Shown here one piece after another: positions 15,607 through 25,402 of a stretch of DNA of 60,624 nt (positions are counted from its first letter, which is position 1; each line of letters begins with the position of its first letter). The DNA lies in contig JAFVBE010000011.1 of NCBI GenBank assembly GCA_017480195.1, positions 69,580-130,203 of the forward strand, in the 5' to 3' direction. Made by a program: the position numbers and the translations under genes. The DNA is from Lachnospiraceae bacterium. Its GTDB lineage: Bacteria; Bacillota; Clostridia; Lachnospirales; Lachnospiraceae. Under the pieces are notes generated by a model. The model saw only the letters and a list, made by a program, of their open reading frames with translations. It was not told the DNA's origin and made no database searches.

Positions 15607-16485
15607 TTACCATTTCCTCTTTTCCTTTAATTCTTCATACAGCAATTTATAATTATCATATCTTAAGCTGCTTATGTGTCCGTCTGAAAGAGCCTCCTTT
15701 ACCGCACATTCAGGCTCATTTATATGTATGCAGCCATTAAATCTGCACTTGCCCTCATATTCATTAAATTCGTTATAATAGTATTTCAGTTCCTCTGCTT
15801 CTATTCCCTCGATATATAGCGAACTGAAGCCTGGTGTATCCATAATGTAAGTATCCTCATCCACATACATAAGCTCCACATGTCTCGTAGTGTGTTTGCC
15901 TCTCTTTATCTTCTCACTAATCTCACCTGTCTTGGCATAGCTATCGGATTTTATGGCATTAATTATAGAGGATTTTCCTACTCCCGAAGGACCTGCCAGC
16001 ACTGTAGTTTTCCCTGTCAGCTTAGCCCTTATCTCTTCTATATTCTTATCCTCATAGGTTGATGAGGTTATAACCTCATAGCCACAAGAGGAATATATTT
16101 TTTTAATTTTTTCTGCTGTTTCTTCATCTGTTAAATCGGATTTATTGAAGCATATAATTGTATCTATATGCTGAACATTCATCATAACCAAAAATCTATC
16201 CAGCAAATTATAGTTTGGCTTTGGATTTGATAACGCGAATATAATAATTGCCTGATTGATATTAGAAACTGCCGGACGAATAAGAGAATTTTTTCTTGTC
16301 TTTATAGAAATTATATTTCCCGTTCTTTCTTCTTCATCTATGATGTCTATATCGACATCATCTCCAACTGTAGGCTTGATATTCTGATTTCTGAATATCC
16401 CCTTTGCCTTACATTCATATACTATTTCATCGTGCAGGTGGACATAGTAAAATCCACCTACACCCTTAATAATCTTTCCTGTCAT
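15607..16485 (-). CDS. rsgA: Ribosome small-subunit-dependent GTPase A
   Basis: The 292-residue circularly permuted GTPase helps finish 30S subunit assembly. It has an N-terminal OB domain (GKIIKGVGGFYYV), the permuted GTPase motifs FNKSDLTD (G4), AGPSGVGKSSIINAI (G1) and MDTPGFSSL (G3), and a C-terminal zinc-binding segment with Cys and His (CRFNGCIHINEPECAVKEA). I take the ATG at 16485, which lies one base after the prkC stop with GTGAG upstream; a GTG at 16497 would overlap prkC. The usual neighbours stp-prkC upstream and rpe-thiN downstream support it. Confidence 0.96.
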   Translation of the reverse strand: MTGKIIKGVGGFYYVHLHDEIVYECKAKGIFRNQNIKPTVGDDVDIDIIDEEERTGNIISIKTRKNSLIRPAVSNINQAIIIFALSNPKPNYNLLDRFLVMMNVQHIDTIICFNKSDLTDEETAEKIKKIYSSCGYEVITSSTYEDKNIEEIRAKLTGKTTVLAGPSGVGKSSIINAIKSDSYAKTGEISEKIKRGKHTTRHVELMYVDEDTYIMDTPGFSSLYIEGIEAEELKYYYNEFNEYEGKCRFNGCIHINEPECAVKEALSDGHISSLRYDNYKLLYEELKEKRKW

Positions 16486-16486
16486 A

Positions 16487-18748
16487 TTAGTTCTCACTAT
16501 ATGTTGTGCTCACATTCTGTGAGAAGGAGCCTGTTACATTGCTTCCATCCGAGGCAATAATATTAATTGTAAAGGACTCCTGTGATGAAAGGTCTGCTAT
16601 CGTATTACTTACATCATAAGGCTGACCTACCACAGCAACCGTTATCTGACTCTGTGCAACTGCCACGCCGGATGCGTTAATCACCTGTACGGTAAAGGTC
16701 TGATTAATAAGCTCCTCGTTGTTACAGGTTACGGTTCCCTTGATATTCGCTGTATAGGTTACAGGAACCTCCTCTGTAGTCTCCGGTCCGTCACTTATTA
16801 CAAAATCAACCGCTGTACCCTCAGGTACCTCTGTACCGCTTACAGTACCCTGTCTTATAACATAGCCCTCAGCAACATTATCACTATTCTCGTGGCTTAT
16901 GGTTCCTGTAGCAAGCTTCTTCGACGCAAGTGTATTCTCTGCCTGTGCCTGAGTATATCCGGTGAGATTAGGAACCTCAACCAGCTTTTCATCAGAACCG
17001 TTACTTACGACAAGGATTATCTTGCTTCCCTCAGCCGCCATACTTCCTGCTGCCGGCTCGGTTCTTATAACCTTATCCTTCTCTATATCATCATTACTTT
17101 CAAAGGAATGTGTGACAGTAAAGCCTGCCTCCTGCAATATGGTAACGGCTCTTTCATCCTCATAATTCGTAACATCAGGTATCTGTATTTCCTCTGCACC
17201 TGCACTTACTTTAATAACTATCTCAGCATCTGCTTTAAGGAAATCACCCTTATTGGCACTCTGCTCAAATACATAGCCCTCCTGAACCTCAGGATTATTC
17301 TCATGCTCAAACCTGACATTTGTAAAACCTGCATCAGATAATATCTTTGAAGCAGCAGTCTCTGAAAGTCCTACTACATCCTGCATCTCATATTCATCTA
17401 ACACTTCAATTCCGGAATCTGTACCGGTTGTATCATCTGTTGTCTTGTCGTCTCTGTTACCAAAGCTGAACCATCCCATAACCTTGCCAAGTACAACTAT
17501 TACTATTATGGCTAATATTATGGCTGTTACTACCGCACCGATTATGACTGCCTTCTTAAGATTTGGATCTAAATCCGAGTCATCATCATAATCCTCATCA
17601 TAATCCTCGTCATCATCATAATCCTGTACCTTCTTAAGCTTTCCGTTTGGTGCAGGAGTATATTCCTCCTCTTCTTCCTCATAGTCCCATGGATCTTCTA
17701 CATTAAGAAGCTGATTAATCCTGTCATTATTTACAGGTATCGGAGATATGCCCTGCACAGCAGTCATCTCTCCCATTTCATTCTGTAATGGAGGATTAGA
17801 CATATAAGTATCTACAGGTCTTTGCTGTACATTATGGCTGGCATTTCTGACAGCCTCAATTTCTTCCTTAGACCATTCCTGTGTATTTCCATTGGTAATT
17901 GTAGACGGAGCTACAACTATATCTATATTAGGGTTGTTCTGAACACGCTTCAAATCTGCTATAAGTGCGCTTGCCGTAAGATATCTTCTCTCCGGCTTCT
18001 TCTGTGTAGCCTTAAGTATTATCTTCTCGAAGCTCGCATATATATCAGGATAATATTCTCTTGGCGAAATCATCTCATTCTGTATATGCATAAGTGCAAC
18101 CGATACATTGTTATCTCCCTCATAAGGAACTCTTCCGGTTACCATCTCATACATGGTAATTCCAAGTGAATATATATCACTTCTTTCATCACAATATCCA
18201 CCCCTCGCCTGCTCAGGAGATATATAATGTACACTTCCCATAGCACCTGAGGTAAGCGTATTTGCCGAAGCAGCCTTCGCTATACCAAAATCAGTAACCT
18301 TAAGATTACCATTCTTATTGACTAATATATTCTGTGGCTTGATGTCTCTGTGAATAATGTGATTCTCATGCGCTGTCTCAAGAGCAGACGCTATCTGTAT
18401 GGAGAAGTCAATCGCCTTATCCATGGGAAGTCTGCCGTTCTCAGTGATATATTCCTTAAGCGTTATACCCTCCACAAGCTCCATAACTATGAAATATATT
18501 CCATCATCCTCTGTAACATCATACACATTTACTATATTAGGGTGTGTAAGCCCCGCTGAAGCCTGTGCTTCTATCCTGAACTTTGTAACAAAATTCTTGT
18601 CGTTCACGAATTCAGGCTTAAGCATCTTAATAGCAACATTTCTGTTAAGTCTGTGGTCCTTTGTCTTATATACTATAGACATTCCACCTGCGCCAACGAC
18701 CTCAAGTATCTCATATCTATCACAAAGTATCATTCCCGGTTTTAACAT
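16487..18748 (-). CDS. prkC: PASTA-domain Ser/Thr protein kinase
   Basis: The 753-residue membrane kinase senses peptidoglycan fragments or lipid II and phosphorylates cell-wall, translation and division proteins. It has an N-terminal Hanks-type kinase (Lys41 in VAIK, HRDIKPQN with catalytic Asp135, DFG at 153-155, GSVHYISPEQARGG activation segment). An acidic stretch around 370-400 leads to a single membrane helix (about 410-435), then three PASTA repeats and a C-terminal ~110-residue beta-rich region beyond the last PASTA. The start is ATG 18748 (AAAGGG eight bases upstream); a GTG at 18766 is less likely. It follows the phosphatase stp by 34 bp, the usual antagonist pair. Confidence 0.97.
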   Translation of the reverse strand: MLKPGMILCDRYEILEVVGAGGMSIVYKTKDHRLNRNVAIKMLKPEFVNDKNFVTKFRIEAQASAGLTHPNIVNVYDVTEDDGIYFIVMELVEGITLKEYITENGRLPMDKAIDFSIQIASALETAHENHIIHRDIKPQNILVNKNGNLKVTDFGIAKAASANTLTSGAMGSVHYISPEQARGGYCDERSDIYSLGITMYEMVTGRVPYEGDNNVSVALMHIQNEMISPREYYPDIYASFEKIILKATQKKPERRYLTASALIADLKRVQNNPNIDIVVAPSTITNGNTQEWSKEEIEAVRNASHNVQQRPVDTYMSNPPLQNEMGEMTAVQGISPIPVNNDRINQLLNVEDPWDYEEEEEEYTPAPNGKLKKVQDYDDDEDYDEDYDDDSDLDPNLKKAVIIGAVVTAIILAIIVIVVLGKVMGWFSFGNRDDKTTDDTTGTDSGIEVLDEYEMQDVVGLSETAASKILSDAGFTNVRFEHENNPEVQEGYVFEQSANKGDFLKADAEIVIKVSAGAEEIQIPDVTNYEDERAVTILQEAGFTVTHSFESNDDIEKDKVIRTEPAAGSMAAEGSKIILVVSNGSDEKLVEVPNLTGYTQAQAENTLASKKLATGTISHENSDNVAEGYVIRQGTVSGTEVPEGTAVDFVISDGPETTEEVPVTYTANIKGTVTCNNEELINQTFTVQVINASGVAVAQSQITVAVVGQPYDVSNTIADLSSQESFTINIIASDGSNVTGSFSQNVSTTYSEN

Positions 18749-18782
18749 AATTCTAACCCTTTCCACTCATTTCTCGAATAGT

Positions 18783-19502
18783 TTAGCTTGCGATAACAAC
18801 TACAGATATATTATCTGCACCGCCGTAATAATTAGCCCTGTCAACCAATGCCTGCGCTATATCATACAGGTCATCACTATCTGTCACTATATCCTTTATC
18901 TCATCATCCTCGACCATATTTGATAAGCCGTCAGAGCACAACAAATATTTATAATCAGGATTTATATCTATTTCAAAGAAATCCGGTATAACCTCTTCTT
19001 TTGACCCCATCGCTTTAGTAATTATATTTTTCTCAGGATGGTTTCTTCCTTTTTTCCTCTCTAACTTGCCGTCCCTGATAAGTTCCTCGACAAGCGAATG
19101 ATCCATAGTAATCTGTCTTATATCATTTCCTATGGCATATAATCTGCTGTCACCAATATTAGCAATATATAACTGACTATCAGATGCTACAGCCACTACC
19201 ATGGTTGTTCCCATACCTCTTAGGTCAGGATCCATGCTTGCCTTCTTGTATATCTCATTATTCGCAAATATCATAGCCCGCTTCAATACTGCTATCGGAT
19301 TTTCTATAGTTGATTTTTTTATAAAATCAACGGCTATATCAATAGCCATTTTAGATGCCTGATCTCCTGCTTTATGTCCACCCATTCCATCAGCCACTAT
19401 GTATAGATTAGGCAATGGTCCAACCGGCTTATCAGAGAAGAAAATGCTGTCCTGATTGCTGCTTCTCTTGTTACCGGTATCTGTTTTACCATATGAATTC
19501 AT
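18783..19502 (-). CDS. stp: PP2C-family protein phosphatase (Stp/PrpC type)
   Basis: The 239-residue metal-dependent phosphatase reverses PrkC phosphorylation. Its metal-binding and catalytic motifs are intact: TGNKRSSNQDSIFF near the start, VADGMGGHKAGDQAS, GTTMVVAV, YIANIGDSRLY and the last-metal segment LLCSDGLSNMV followed by GADNISVVVI. The ATG overlaps the rlmN stop (ATGA), so the two are coupled, and prkC follows in the same unit. Confidence 0.96.
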   Translation of the reverse strand: MNSYGKTDTGNKRSSNQDSIFFSDKPVGPLPNLYIVADGMGGHKAGDQASKMAIDIAVDFIKKSTIENPIAVLKRAMIFANNEIYKKASMDPDLRGMGTTMVVAVASDSQLYIANIGDSRLYAIGNDIRQITMDHSLVEELIRDGKLERKKGRNHPEKNIITKAMGSKEEVIPDFFEIDINPDYKYLLCSDGLSNMVEDDEIKDIVTDSDDLYDIAQALVDRANYYGGADNISVVVIAS

Positions 19503-20539
19503 AGGCTTCCCTCAACTTTATTTACCATGTGTTTTCTTCTTAATTGTCCGCAGGCAGCATCTATATCGCTACCCACACTCTTTCTTATAGTAACATTTAT
19601 TGAATTTTTTTCAAGTCCTAATTTGAATTTTTGTATAGAATAATCGTCTGATCTGCTAAAATTACGCTCCTCAATTTTATTTACCGGTATAAGGTTTACA
19701 TGACAGTTAAGCCCCGCAAGCAGCCCTGCAAGCTCATAAGCATCCTCTGCACTGTCATTTTCTCCTTTTACCAGACTGTACTCAAAGGTTATTCTTCTTC
19801 CCGTCTTTTCAAAATATATCTTACATGCATCTATTATCTCACTTATACTATATGTATTTGCAATCGGCATAAGTTTTCTTCTTTTTTTGTCATTCGGTGC
19901 ATGGAGCGAAATTGCGAGAGTTATGGCTAAATCCTCATCTGCAAGCTTAAGTATATTCGGCACTATACCGCAGGTTGACATGGTTATGCTTCTTCCACTC
20001 AGGTTATATCCTCTCTCATCCGTGATAAGCCTTATAAATCTTATAAGATTATCATAATTATCAAGCGGCTCTCCTGTACCCATTATAACTACATTCGATA
20101 TTCTTTCGCCTGTGTCTCTCATCACCGCATATATCTGTTCAAGCATCTCGGAGGCATAGAGATTTCTAACGAGACCGCCTATAGTTGACGCACAGAACCT
20201 GCACCCCATACGGCAGCCCGCCTGGGAGGATATACATATGGAATTACCATAGGAATATCTCATAAATACTGTCTCTATCATTTGCCCATCATATAACTTA
20301 AATAAGTATTTTACGGTTCCATCTATCTTAGATACCTGCTTTGTCTCTATCTCAAGCGATATAAAGCCATCCCTCAAAATTTTTTTTCTTAAGGTCTTAG
20401 GAAGGTTAGTCATATCATCTACACTTCCTATATATTTTTTATGCATCCATTCAAAAACCTGCTTAGTCCTATAAGCAGGCAATCCGAGAGATAATATGTA
20501 TTCATTTAATTCATCATAGTACATAGAGCGTATATCCAT
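19499..20539 (-). CDS. rlmN: Dual-specificity 23S rRNA / tRNA adenine-C2 methyltransferase
   Basis: The 346-residue radical SAM enzyme methylates A2503 of 23S rRNA and A37 of some tRNAs. The cluster-binding Cys triad is in AGCRMGCRFCAS (C-x3-C-x2-C), followed by VVIMGTGEPLDNYDN and the catalytic-cysteine region near the C terminus (VGSDIDAACGQL). I favour the ATG at 20539, six bases after GAGG and one base after the rsmB stop; an ATG at 20551 that overlaps rsmB is the alternative and adds four residues. It sits between rsmB and stp as in other Firmicutes. Confidence 0.96.
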   Translation of the reverse strand: MDIRSMYYDELNEYILSLGLPAYRTKQVFEWMHKKYIGSVDDMTNLPKTLRKKILRDGFISLEIETKQVSKIDGTVKYLFKLYDGQMIETVFMRYSYGNSICISSQAGCRMGCRFCASTIGGLVRNLYASEMLEQIYAVMRDTGERISNVVIMGTGEPLDNYDNLIRFIRLITDERGYNLSGRSITMSTCGIVPNILKLADEDLAITLAISLHAPNDKKRRKLMPIANTYSISEIIDACKIYFEKTGRRITFEYSLVKGENDSAEDAYELAGLLAGLNCHVNLIPVNKIEERNFSRSDDYSIQKFKLGLEKNSINVTIRKSVGSDIDAACGQLRRKHMVNKVEGSL

Positions 20540-20540
20540 A

Positions 20541-21887
20541 TCAGACCTCATCTGTCTTCCTACGCTTCATTACCGCATAGAAAAATCCATCACACTTATC
20601 TATCCCCTGCAGGAATAATCTTTTATTTATCAGAGTATAATCCTTATGTCTATCTAAAAAATATTCCACGACCTCCTCATTTTCTTCAGGGACAATAGTA
20701 CATGTACTGTATAGTAATATGCCATTATATTTAATATATTTACAGATATTATCAAGTATGTCTTTTTGCAATCTGCTTAAGTCCTCTGTCTGTTCCTTTG
20801 TAACATGGTATTTGATATCATTTTTTCTACCCATTATGCCAAGTCCGGAGCAAGGCAAATCCGCTATAATCAGGTCAACGCCTCTGTCAAGGTTCTCCTT
20901 TGAATACATCTCTAAGGTTTCAAACCCCTCCGTGGCATCATGGCAGGCGATTACAGCATTATCAAAGCCTAATCTGTCTGTATTTTCTTCAATAAGCTCA
21001 AGCTTTTCTTCTGATATATCCAGCGAATAAATCCTGCCCCTGCCATTCATATATTCAAGCGCTGCCGTAGTCTTACCTCCCGGCGCCGCACATACATCTA
21101 TAGCTGTAAAGTCATTATCTATAATATCTATATTGTCAAACGCCTCCCTTACCGCGCACATGGAGCTTTCGTCCTGAACGGTAAAATATCCCTTCTTATA
21201 ACCAACTATCTTCCTTATGAAATCATAGTCTTTTATAAGAAGCGCCTTGTCGTCATAATATCCGTATTTCACATTTATGCCTTCGTCTTCAAGCAGCCTC
21301 TTTAATTCATCCTTTTTTATGAGAGTTTCATTTACTCTTATTGTAGTTGAACGCTTTTCAAATGTACCCTCTAATATATCCATATATTTATCCGGATAAT
21401 ACTCTTTTATTCTCTTAACCAAATCCTTAGGCATAGAGTATTCTATAGATAAATATTCATCTGTATTCTCCTCGCGTGAAGGGTATGTGATATTATCCTT
21501 ATTTCTTGATATACTTCTTAAGACTCCGTTGACAAAGCCGGAAAGGCCACTAAAATTATGCTTTTTTGCAAGTTTAACCGCCTCATTACAAGCTGCACTG
21601 TCAGGAACCCCATCCATGAAAATCATCTGATATACACCCATACGAAGTATGCACCTTATCATAGGCTTACATTTATTAATCTTGGTCTTTGAGAATTGGT
21701 TGATGATATAATCTAACTTAAGACGCGTCTCGACAACACCTTCAGAGAGTCTTGTTATAAAGGCTCTCTCGTTTTTTTCTGTAAACTGGTTTTTGCTTAA
21801 CGCTTTGTTTAATGCTATATTTGAAAATGTGTTACTTTCCTCAATATCCATAAGTATGGACAGCACTATATCTCTTGTATCTATCAT
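20541..21887 (-). CDS. rsmB: 16S rRNA (cytosine-967-C5)-methyltransferase
   Basis: The 448-residue protein has an N-terminal NusB-like RNA-binding domain (about residues 1-145, from MIDTRDIVLSILMDIE) and a C-terminal Rossmann methyltransferase. It shows AIDVCAAPGGKTTAALE for SAM binding, ADLPCSGLGIMGRKNDIKY with the first catalytic Cys, and LLYSTCTIVPEENEEVVEYF with the second. The ATG at 21887 lies six bases after GGAG at the fmt end; the longer frame to 21929 overlaps fmt. It continues the def-fmt-rsmB-rlmN order. Confidence 0.96.
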   Translation of the reverse strand: MIDTRDIVLSILMDIEESNTFSNIALNKALSKNQFTEKNERAFITRLSEGVVETRLKLDYIINQFSKTKINKCKPMIRCILRMGVYQMIFMDGVPDSAACNEAVKLAKKHNFSGLSGFVNGVLRSISRNKDNITYPSREENTDEYLSIEYSMPKDLVKRIKEYYPDKYMDILEGTFEKRSTTIRVNETLIKKDELKRLLEDEGINVKYGYYDDKALLIKDYDFIRKIVGYKKGYFTVQDESSMCAVREAFDNIDIIDNDFTAIDVCAAPGGKTTAALEYMNGRGRIYSLDISEEKLELIEENTDRLGFDNAVIACHDATEGFETLEMYSKENLDRGVDLIIADLPCSGLGIMGRKNDIKYHVTKEQTEDLSRLQKDILDNICKYIKYNGILLYSTCTIVPEENEEVVEYFLDRHKDYTLINKRLFLQGIDKCDGFFYAVMKRRKTDEV

Positions 21888-21888
21888 A

Positions 21889-22833
21889 TTATTCTCCGAC
21901 AGGCATACCAACCTTAAGCTTATTACCATTAAGATAAGCGGCTGTATCCATAGGCTTCTTGCCCTCCGGAAGAAGCTTTAGTACGGTTATCGCACCCTCA
22001 CCGCATTTTATCGTAAAATTCTTTTTTGTGATTTCTATAATCTCTCCCGGCTTAGTATCTATATATTTTTCTTCATCTATGTCTGCAATTCTTACTTTCA
22101 ACAGCTTAACATTCTTCCCTGATATTTTGGTGTATGCACAGGGCCATACTATAAGAGCTCTAACCTGCCTGTCTATATAAGCTGCAGAACTGTTGAAATC
22201 AATCTCACCCATATCTTTGGTAAGCATAGGTGCATAGGAACTTAAAGCATCATCCTGCTTTACTCTTGCAGCAGTTCCTGCCTCAAGCTTCTCTAATGTC
22301 TTGATAATAAGCTCTGCTCCACATACAGCAAGCTTGTCATGCAAAGTCTCTCCTGTATCATCAGAAGTTATATCAACTTCCATCTTATCAATCATATCAC
22401 CTGTGTCGAGTCCCTTCTCCATATACATGGTAGTTACTCCGGTTTTTTCTTCACCGTCGAGTATGGAAAGCTCTATCGGTGCAGCACCTCTGTATTTCGG
22501 AAGAAGTGAAGCATGTATATTGATACAGCCATATGTCGGAATATTAAGTATGTTCTCCGGCAAAATCTGTCCATAAGCGGCTACAACTATAACATCCGGG
22601 TTTAAGCTCTTAAGTTTCTTAACTACCGACTCGTCTTTTACCTTCTCAGGCTGTAATACCTCTATATTGTACTCCTGTGCAGCTAACTTAACAGGTGTTG
22701 GAATCAGGGCTTTACTTCTTCCCTTAGCCTTGTCCGGCTGTGTAACCACAAGAGATATATTATGACCTGCTTCTATAAGCTTTTTAAGCGGATATACTGC
22801 GAAATCCGGCGTACCCATATATATAATATTCAT
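21889..22833 (-). CDS. fmt: Methionyl-tRNA formyltransferase
   Basis: The 314-residue enzyme formylates initiator Met-tRNA using 10-formyltetrahydrofolate. It has the N-terminal NIIYMGTPDFAV, the family signature with catalytic residues NIHASLLPKYRGAAPI (Asn-x-His), and GVTTMYMEKGLDTGDMI, followed by the smaller C-terminal RNA-binding domain. Def, whose product removes the formyl group, is immediately upstream. The length is normal. Confidence 0.97.
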   Translation of the reverse strand: MNIIYMGTPDFAVYPLKKLIEAGHNISLVVTQPDKAKGRSKALIPTPVKLAAQEYNIEVLQPEKVKDESVVKKLKSLNPDVIVVAAYGQILPENILNIPTYGCINIHASLLPKYRGAAPIELSILDGEEKTGVTTMYMEKGLDTGDMIDKMEVDITSDDTGETLHDKLAVCGAELIIKTLEKLEAGTAARVKQDDALSSYAPMLTKDMGEIDFNSSAAYIDRQVRALIVWPCAYTKISGKNVKLLKVRIADIDEEKYIDTKPGEIIEITKKNFTIKCGEGAITVLKLLPEGKKPMDTAAYLNGNKLKVGMPVGE

Positions 22834-22890
22834 ATAATCTACCTTTCAAATCAAATTCAAACAATCCTTAAAACATAATCATCCAACGAT

Positions 22891-23376
22891 TTAAGCATCT
22901 TCAATCTCAGGGGGAGCATCTATACTATGTAAACCGTCTGTAGCTAAATCCTTATACAGTATTCCATCTAAGTGGTCTAATTCATGGCATATTGCTCTTG
23001 CAAGAAGCTCCTCTCCCTCGACGGTTATCTCATTCATATTCCTGTCAAGCGCCTTACATACAACATGGTTTGGTCTTTTGACATTTCCGGATAATCCAGG
23101 CAGACTAAGACACCCTTCTTCGCCCTCCTGCTCTCCGTCAGACGAAACTATAACAGGATTTATAAGCGCAAGCGGGTTGCCATCGCATATATCTATAACT
23201 ACTATTCTTTTAAGTACTCCAACCTGTGGTGCAGCAAGTCCTACGCCGTTTGCCTCATACATGGTATCAAACATATCGTCAATAAGTGTCTCGATTCTGC
23301 CTGTCATCTTCTCAACCGGTTTACAGGTCTTTCTTAATATATCATCTCCGTCATACCTTATTTTTCTGATTGCCAT
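22891..23376 (-). CDS. def: Peptide deformylase
   Basis: The 161-residue metalloenzyme removes the N-formyl group from new proteins. The three motifs are present: GVGLAAPQVG (45-54), EEGCLSLPG with metal ligand Cys89, and AICHELDHLDG with His131, Glu132 and His135. The start is the ATG at 23376 (AGAGG eight bases upstream), which gives the standard MAIRKIRYDGD beginning. The longer open frame to 23457 would overlap priA and encode an implausible hydrophobic extension. Confidence 0.97.
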   Translation of the reverse strand: MAIRKIRYDGDDILRKTCKPVEKMTGRIETLIDDMFDTMYEANGVGLAAPQVGVLKRIVVIDICDGNPLALINPVIVSSDGEQEGEEGCLSLPGLSGNVKRPNHVVCKALDRNMNEITVEGEELLARAICHELDHLDGILYKDLATDGLHSIDAPPEIEDA

Positions 23377-23392
23377 TTTATAAACCTCTTTT

Positions 23393-25402
23393 CTAATACA
23401 TATTAACAGGATTAACATCGAACATAATACTAATCCCGTCCTGTTCATAATTGTCAAATGTCTCTCTGATTTTCCTAAGCCTGCCTAAATCATCAGACTT
23501 AATATATATTACCCTGCGGAATATATCGTTTATTCTGACTATCGACGCATCAGCAGGTCCTATAATTTTTATTCCAACATGTTCTTCAGAGAATGTTTTG
23601 ATTTTCTTAGATATATTCTCCGATTCTTTTACGAGGAAATCATAATCCCCTGATGTAATAAGCATTACCATCATATTATATACAGGAGGATATTTCATAA
23701 GCCTTCTGTATGACAGTTCCATATCAAAGAAATCCTCATAGCTTTGTTTTTTTACCGTCGCTATCGCGTAATGCTCAGGCTGGTAGGTCTGAATCACTAC
23801 CCTGCCCTCCTTATCACTTCTTCCTGCACGACCTGCCGCCTGAGTAAGTAAATCAAAGGTTCTTTCTCCTGAGCGATAGTCATTTGAAAAAAGAGAGATA
23901 TCCGCAAGCAGTATTCCAACCAATGTTACATTTGAAAAATCATGTCCCTTGACTATCATCTGCGTTCCAATCAAAATATCTGCCTTACGGTTTACAAACT
24001 GATTTATAATGCTCTCATATGAGCCCTTTCTCGTAGTTGTATCTTTGTCCATCCTTAAGGTCTTGGCATTCGGGAAAAGCTTTCTTATCTCCTGCTCGAC
24101 CTTCTGAGTACCAGTTCCAAAGCCACCTATCATCTTAGACCTACACTTCGGACATTCCTTCGGCTTTCTCTCGGTATGTCCGCAATAATGGCACATCATA
24201 AAACCATTATCGTGAAGCGAAAGCGATACATCACATTTCGGACACTTTATAACCTCTCCACATTCTCTACAGGATACAAAGCTATTATAGCCTCTTCTAT
24301 TGATAAATAACATTATCTGTTCTTTTTTTTCAACACATTTCTCTATAGCATTATGTAATTCGCTGCTTATTATACTTCTATTACCAAGATGAAGTTCCTC
24401 TCTCATATCTACTATCGAGACATCCGGTAAAGCAGCACCTTTCGGTCTTGCTGACAACTGCCACAGCTTATAATGTCCAAGCTTAGCCTGCATATAACTC
24501 TCCATGGATGGAGTTGCTGAACCAAGTATGACGGAAGCACCCGCAAGTCTTGCTCTCTCAAGAGCAACCTCTCTGGCATGATATTTCGGTGACTGATCGC
24601 TCTTATATGCCGCATCATGTTCCTCATCTATAACAATTATTCCAAGATTATCGCATGGTGCAAAAAGCGCCGAGCGTGGGCCGATTATCACATCTACTTC
24701 ATGAGCTTTGACACGCTCAAACTCCCTATATCTTTCTCCCTTGCTCTGTCTTGAATTAACAACTGCAATCCGATCCCCGAAATACTGCTTAAATCTTGCA
24801 ACATTCTGATAGGTAAGTGCAATCTCCGGCACAAGAACTATAGCCTGCCTGTGCTGCTCAATAACCTTTCTGATACAGTTTATATAAACCTCTGTCTTTC
24901 CACTGCCTGTAATGCCATGCAGAAGATAGGTTTTATATATACCATTACTAAAATCCTGCTTAAATTCATCGACAATCTTATTCTGTTCCTCGTTTAGTGA
25001 ATCCACCTGCTCCATATTAAAATCAGGAGCTTCCGTAATAAACGCCGGAGCCTTCTTATTTATCCTCTCCTTGACAGGCATAACAACCTTAAGTGCATTT
25101 ATCATGGTAGAGCCGTAGTTTGTATGTATGAAGAAAGCTAATTTTATAAGCTGCCCCTCTATCTTAAGGCTTTTGTCCGATATGTCAGATATTTCTTTCA
25201 TTTTATCTATCTCAAATGAAGCTCTGTCGGTAATACCTATCACATATCCCTTACGCCTCTTGTTATATTGTCCAAACGGAACAAAAACCTGCATTCCTAC
25301 CTCAAGCACATCCTCTAAGTCTTCAGGTATTTTATATTGAAAGGTTTTGTCTATGGCTTCATGCGAAATATCTATTATTATATCCGCATATAGTTGTGAC
25401 AT
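23393..25402 (-). CDS. priA: Primosomal replication restart helicase PriA
   Basis: The 669-residue helicase reloads the replisome at stalled forks. It contains an N-terminal DNA-binding domain (about 1-105), helicase motif I GITGSGKTEVYI, motif II VIDEEHDAAYKSD, and the zinc region with paired cysteines (CRECGEVIKCPKCD, CHYCG, CPKC). Motif VI lies in the QAAGRAGR segment. It is somewhat shorter than E. coli PriA (732) but complete. The start overlaps the 3' end of murE by 44 bp; GGAGG six bases before the ATG shows the overlap is real. Confidence 0.96.
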   Translation of the reverse strand: MSQLYADIIIDISHEAIDKTFQYKIPEDLEDVLEVGMQVFVPFGQYNKRRKGYVIGITDRASFEIDKMKEISDISDKSLKIEGQLIKLAFFIHTNYGSTMINALKVVMPVKERINKKAPAFITEAPDFNMEQVDSLNEEQNKIVDEFKQDFSNGIYKTYLLHGITGSGKTEVYINCIRKVIEQHRQAIVLVPEIALTYQNVARFKQYFGDRIAVVNSRQSKGERYREFERVKAHEVDVIIGPRSALFAPCDNLGIIVIDEEHDAAYKSDQSPKYHAREVALERARLAGASVILGSATPSMESYMQAKLGHYKLWQLSARPKGAALPDVSIVDMREELHLGNRSIISSELHNAIEKCVEKKEQIMLFINRRGYNSFVSCRECGEVIKCPKCDVSLSLHDNGFMMCHYCGHTERKPKECPKCRSKMIGGFGTGTQKVEQEIRKLFPNAKTLRMDKDTTTRKGSYESIINQFVNRKADILIGTQMIVKGHDFSNVTLVGILLADISLFSNDYRSGERTFDLLTQAAGRAGRSDKEGRVVIQTYQPEHYAIATVKKQSYEDFFDMELSYRRLMKYPPVYNMMVMLITSGDYDFLVKESENISKKIKTFSEEHVGIKIIGPADASIVRINDIFRRVIYIKSDDLGRLRKIRETFDNYEQDGISIMFDVNPVNMY

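Noticed and set aside
17822-18169. Plus-strand open frames inside prkC and elsewhere
   Set aside because: They lie wholly within well-supported minus-strand genes and show no recognisable motif or initiation signal.
25359-25402. A wrong start for priA, given its 44-bp overlap with murE
   Set aside because: GGAGG lies six bases before the overlapping ATG and the N terminus matches PriA. The 44-bp overlap of recG with the TIGR02206 gene (54834-54877) is supported in the same way.
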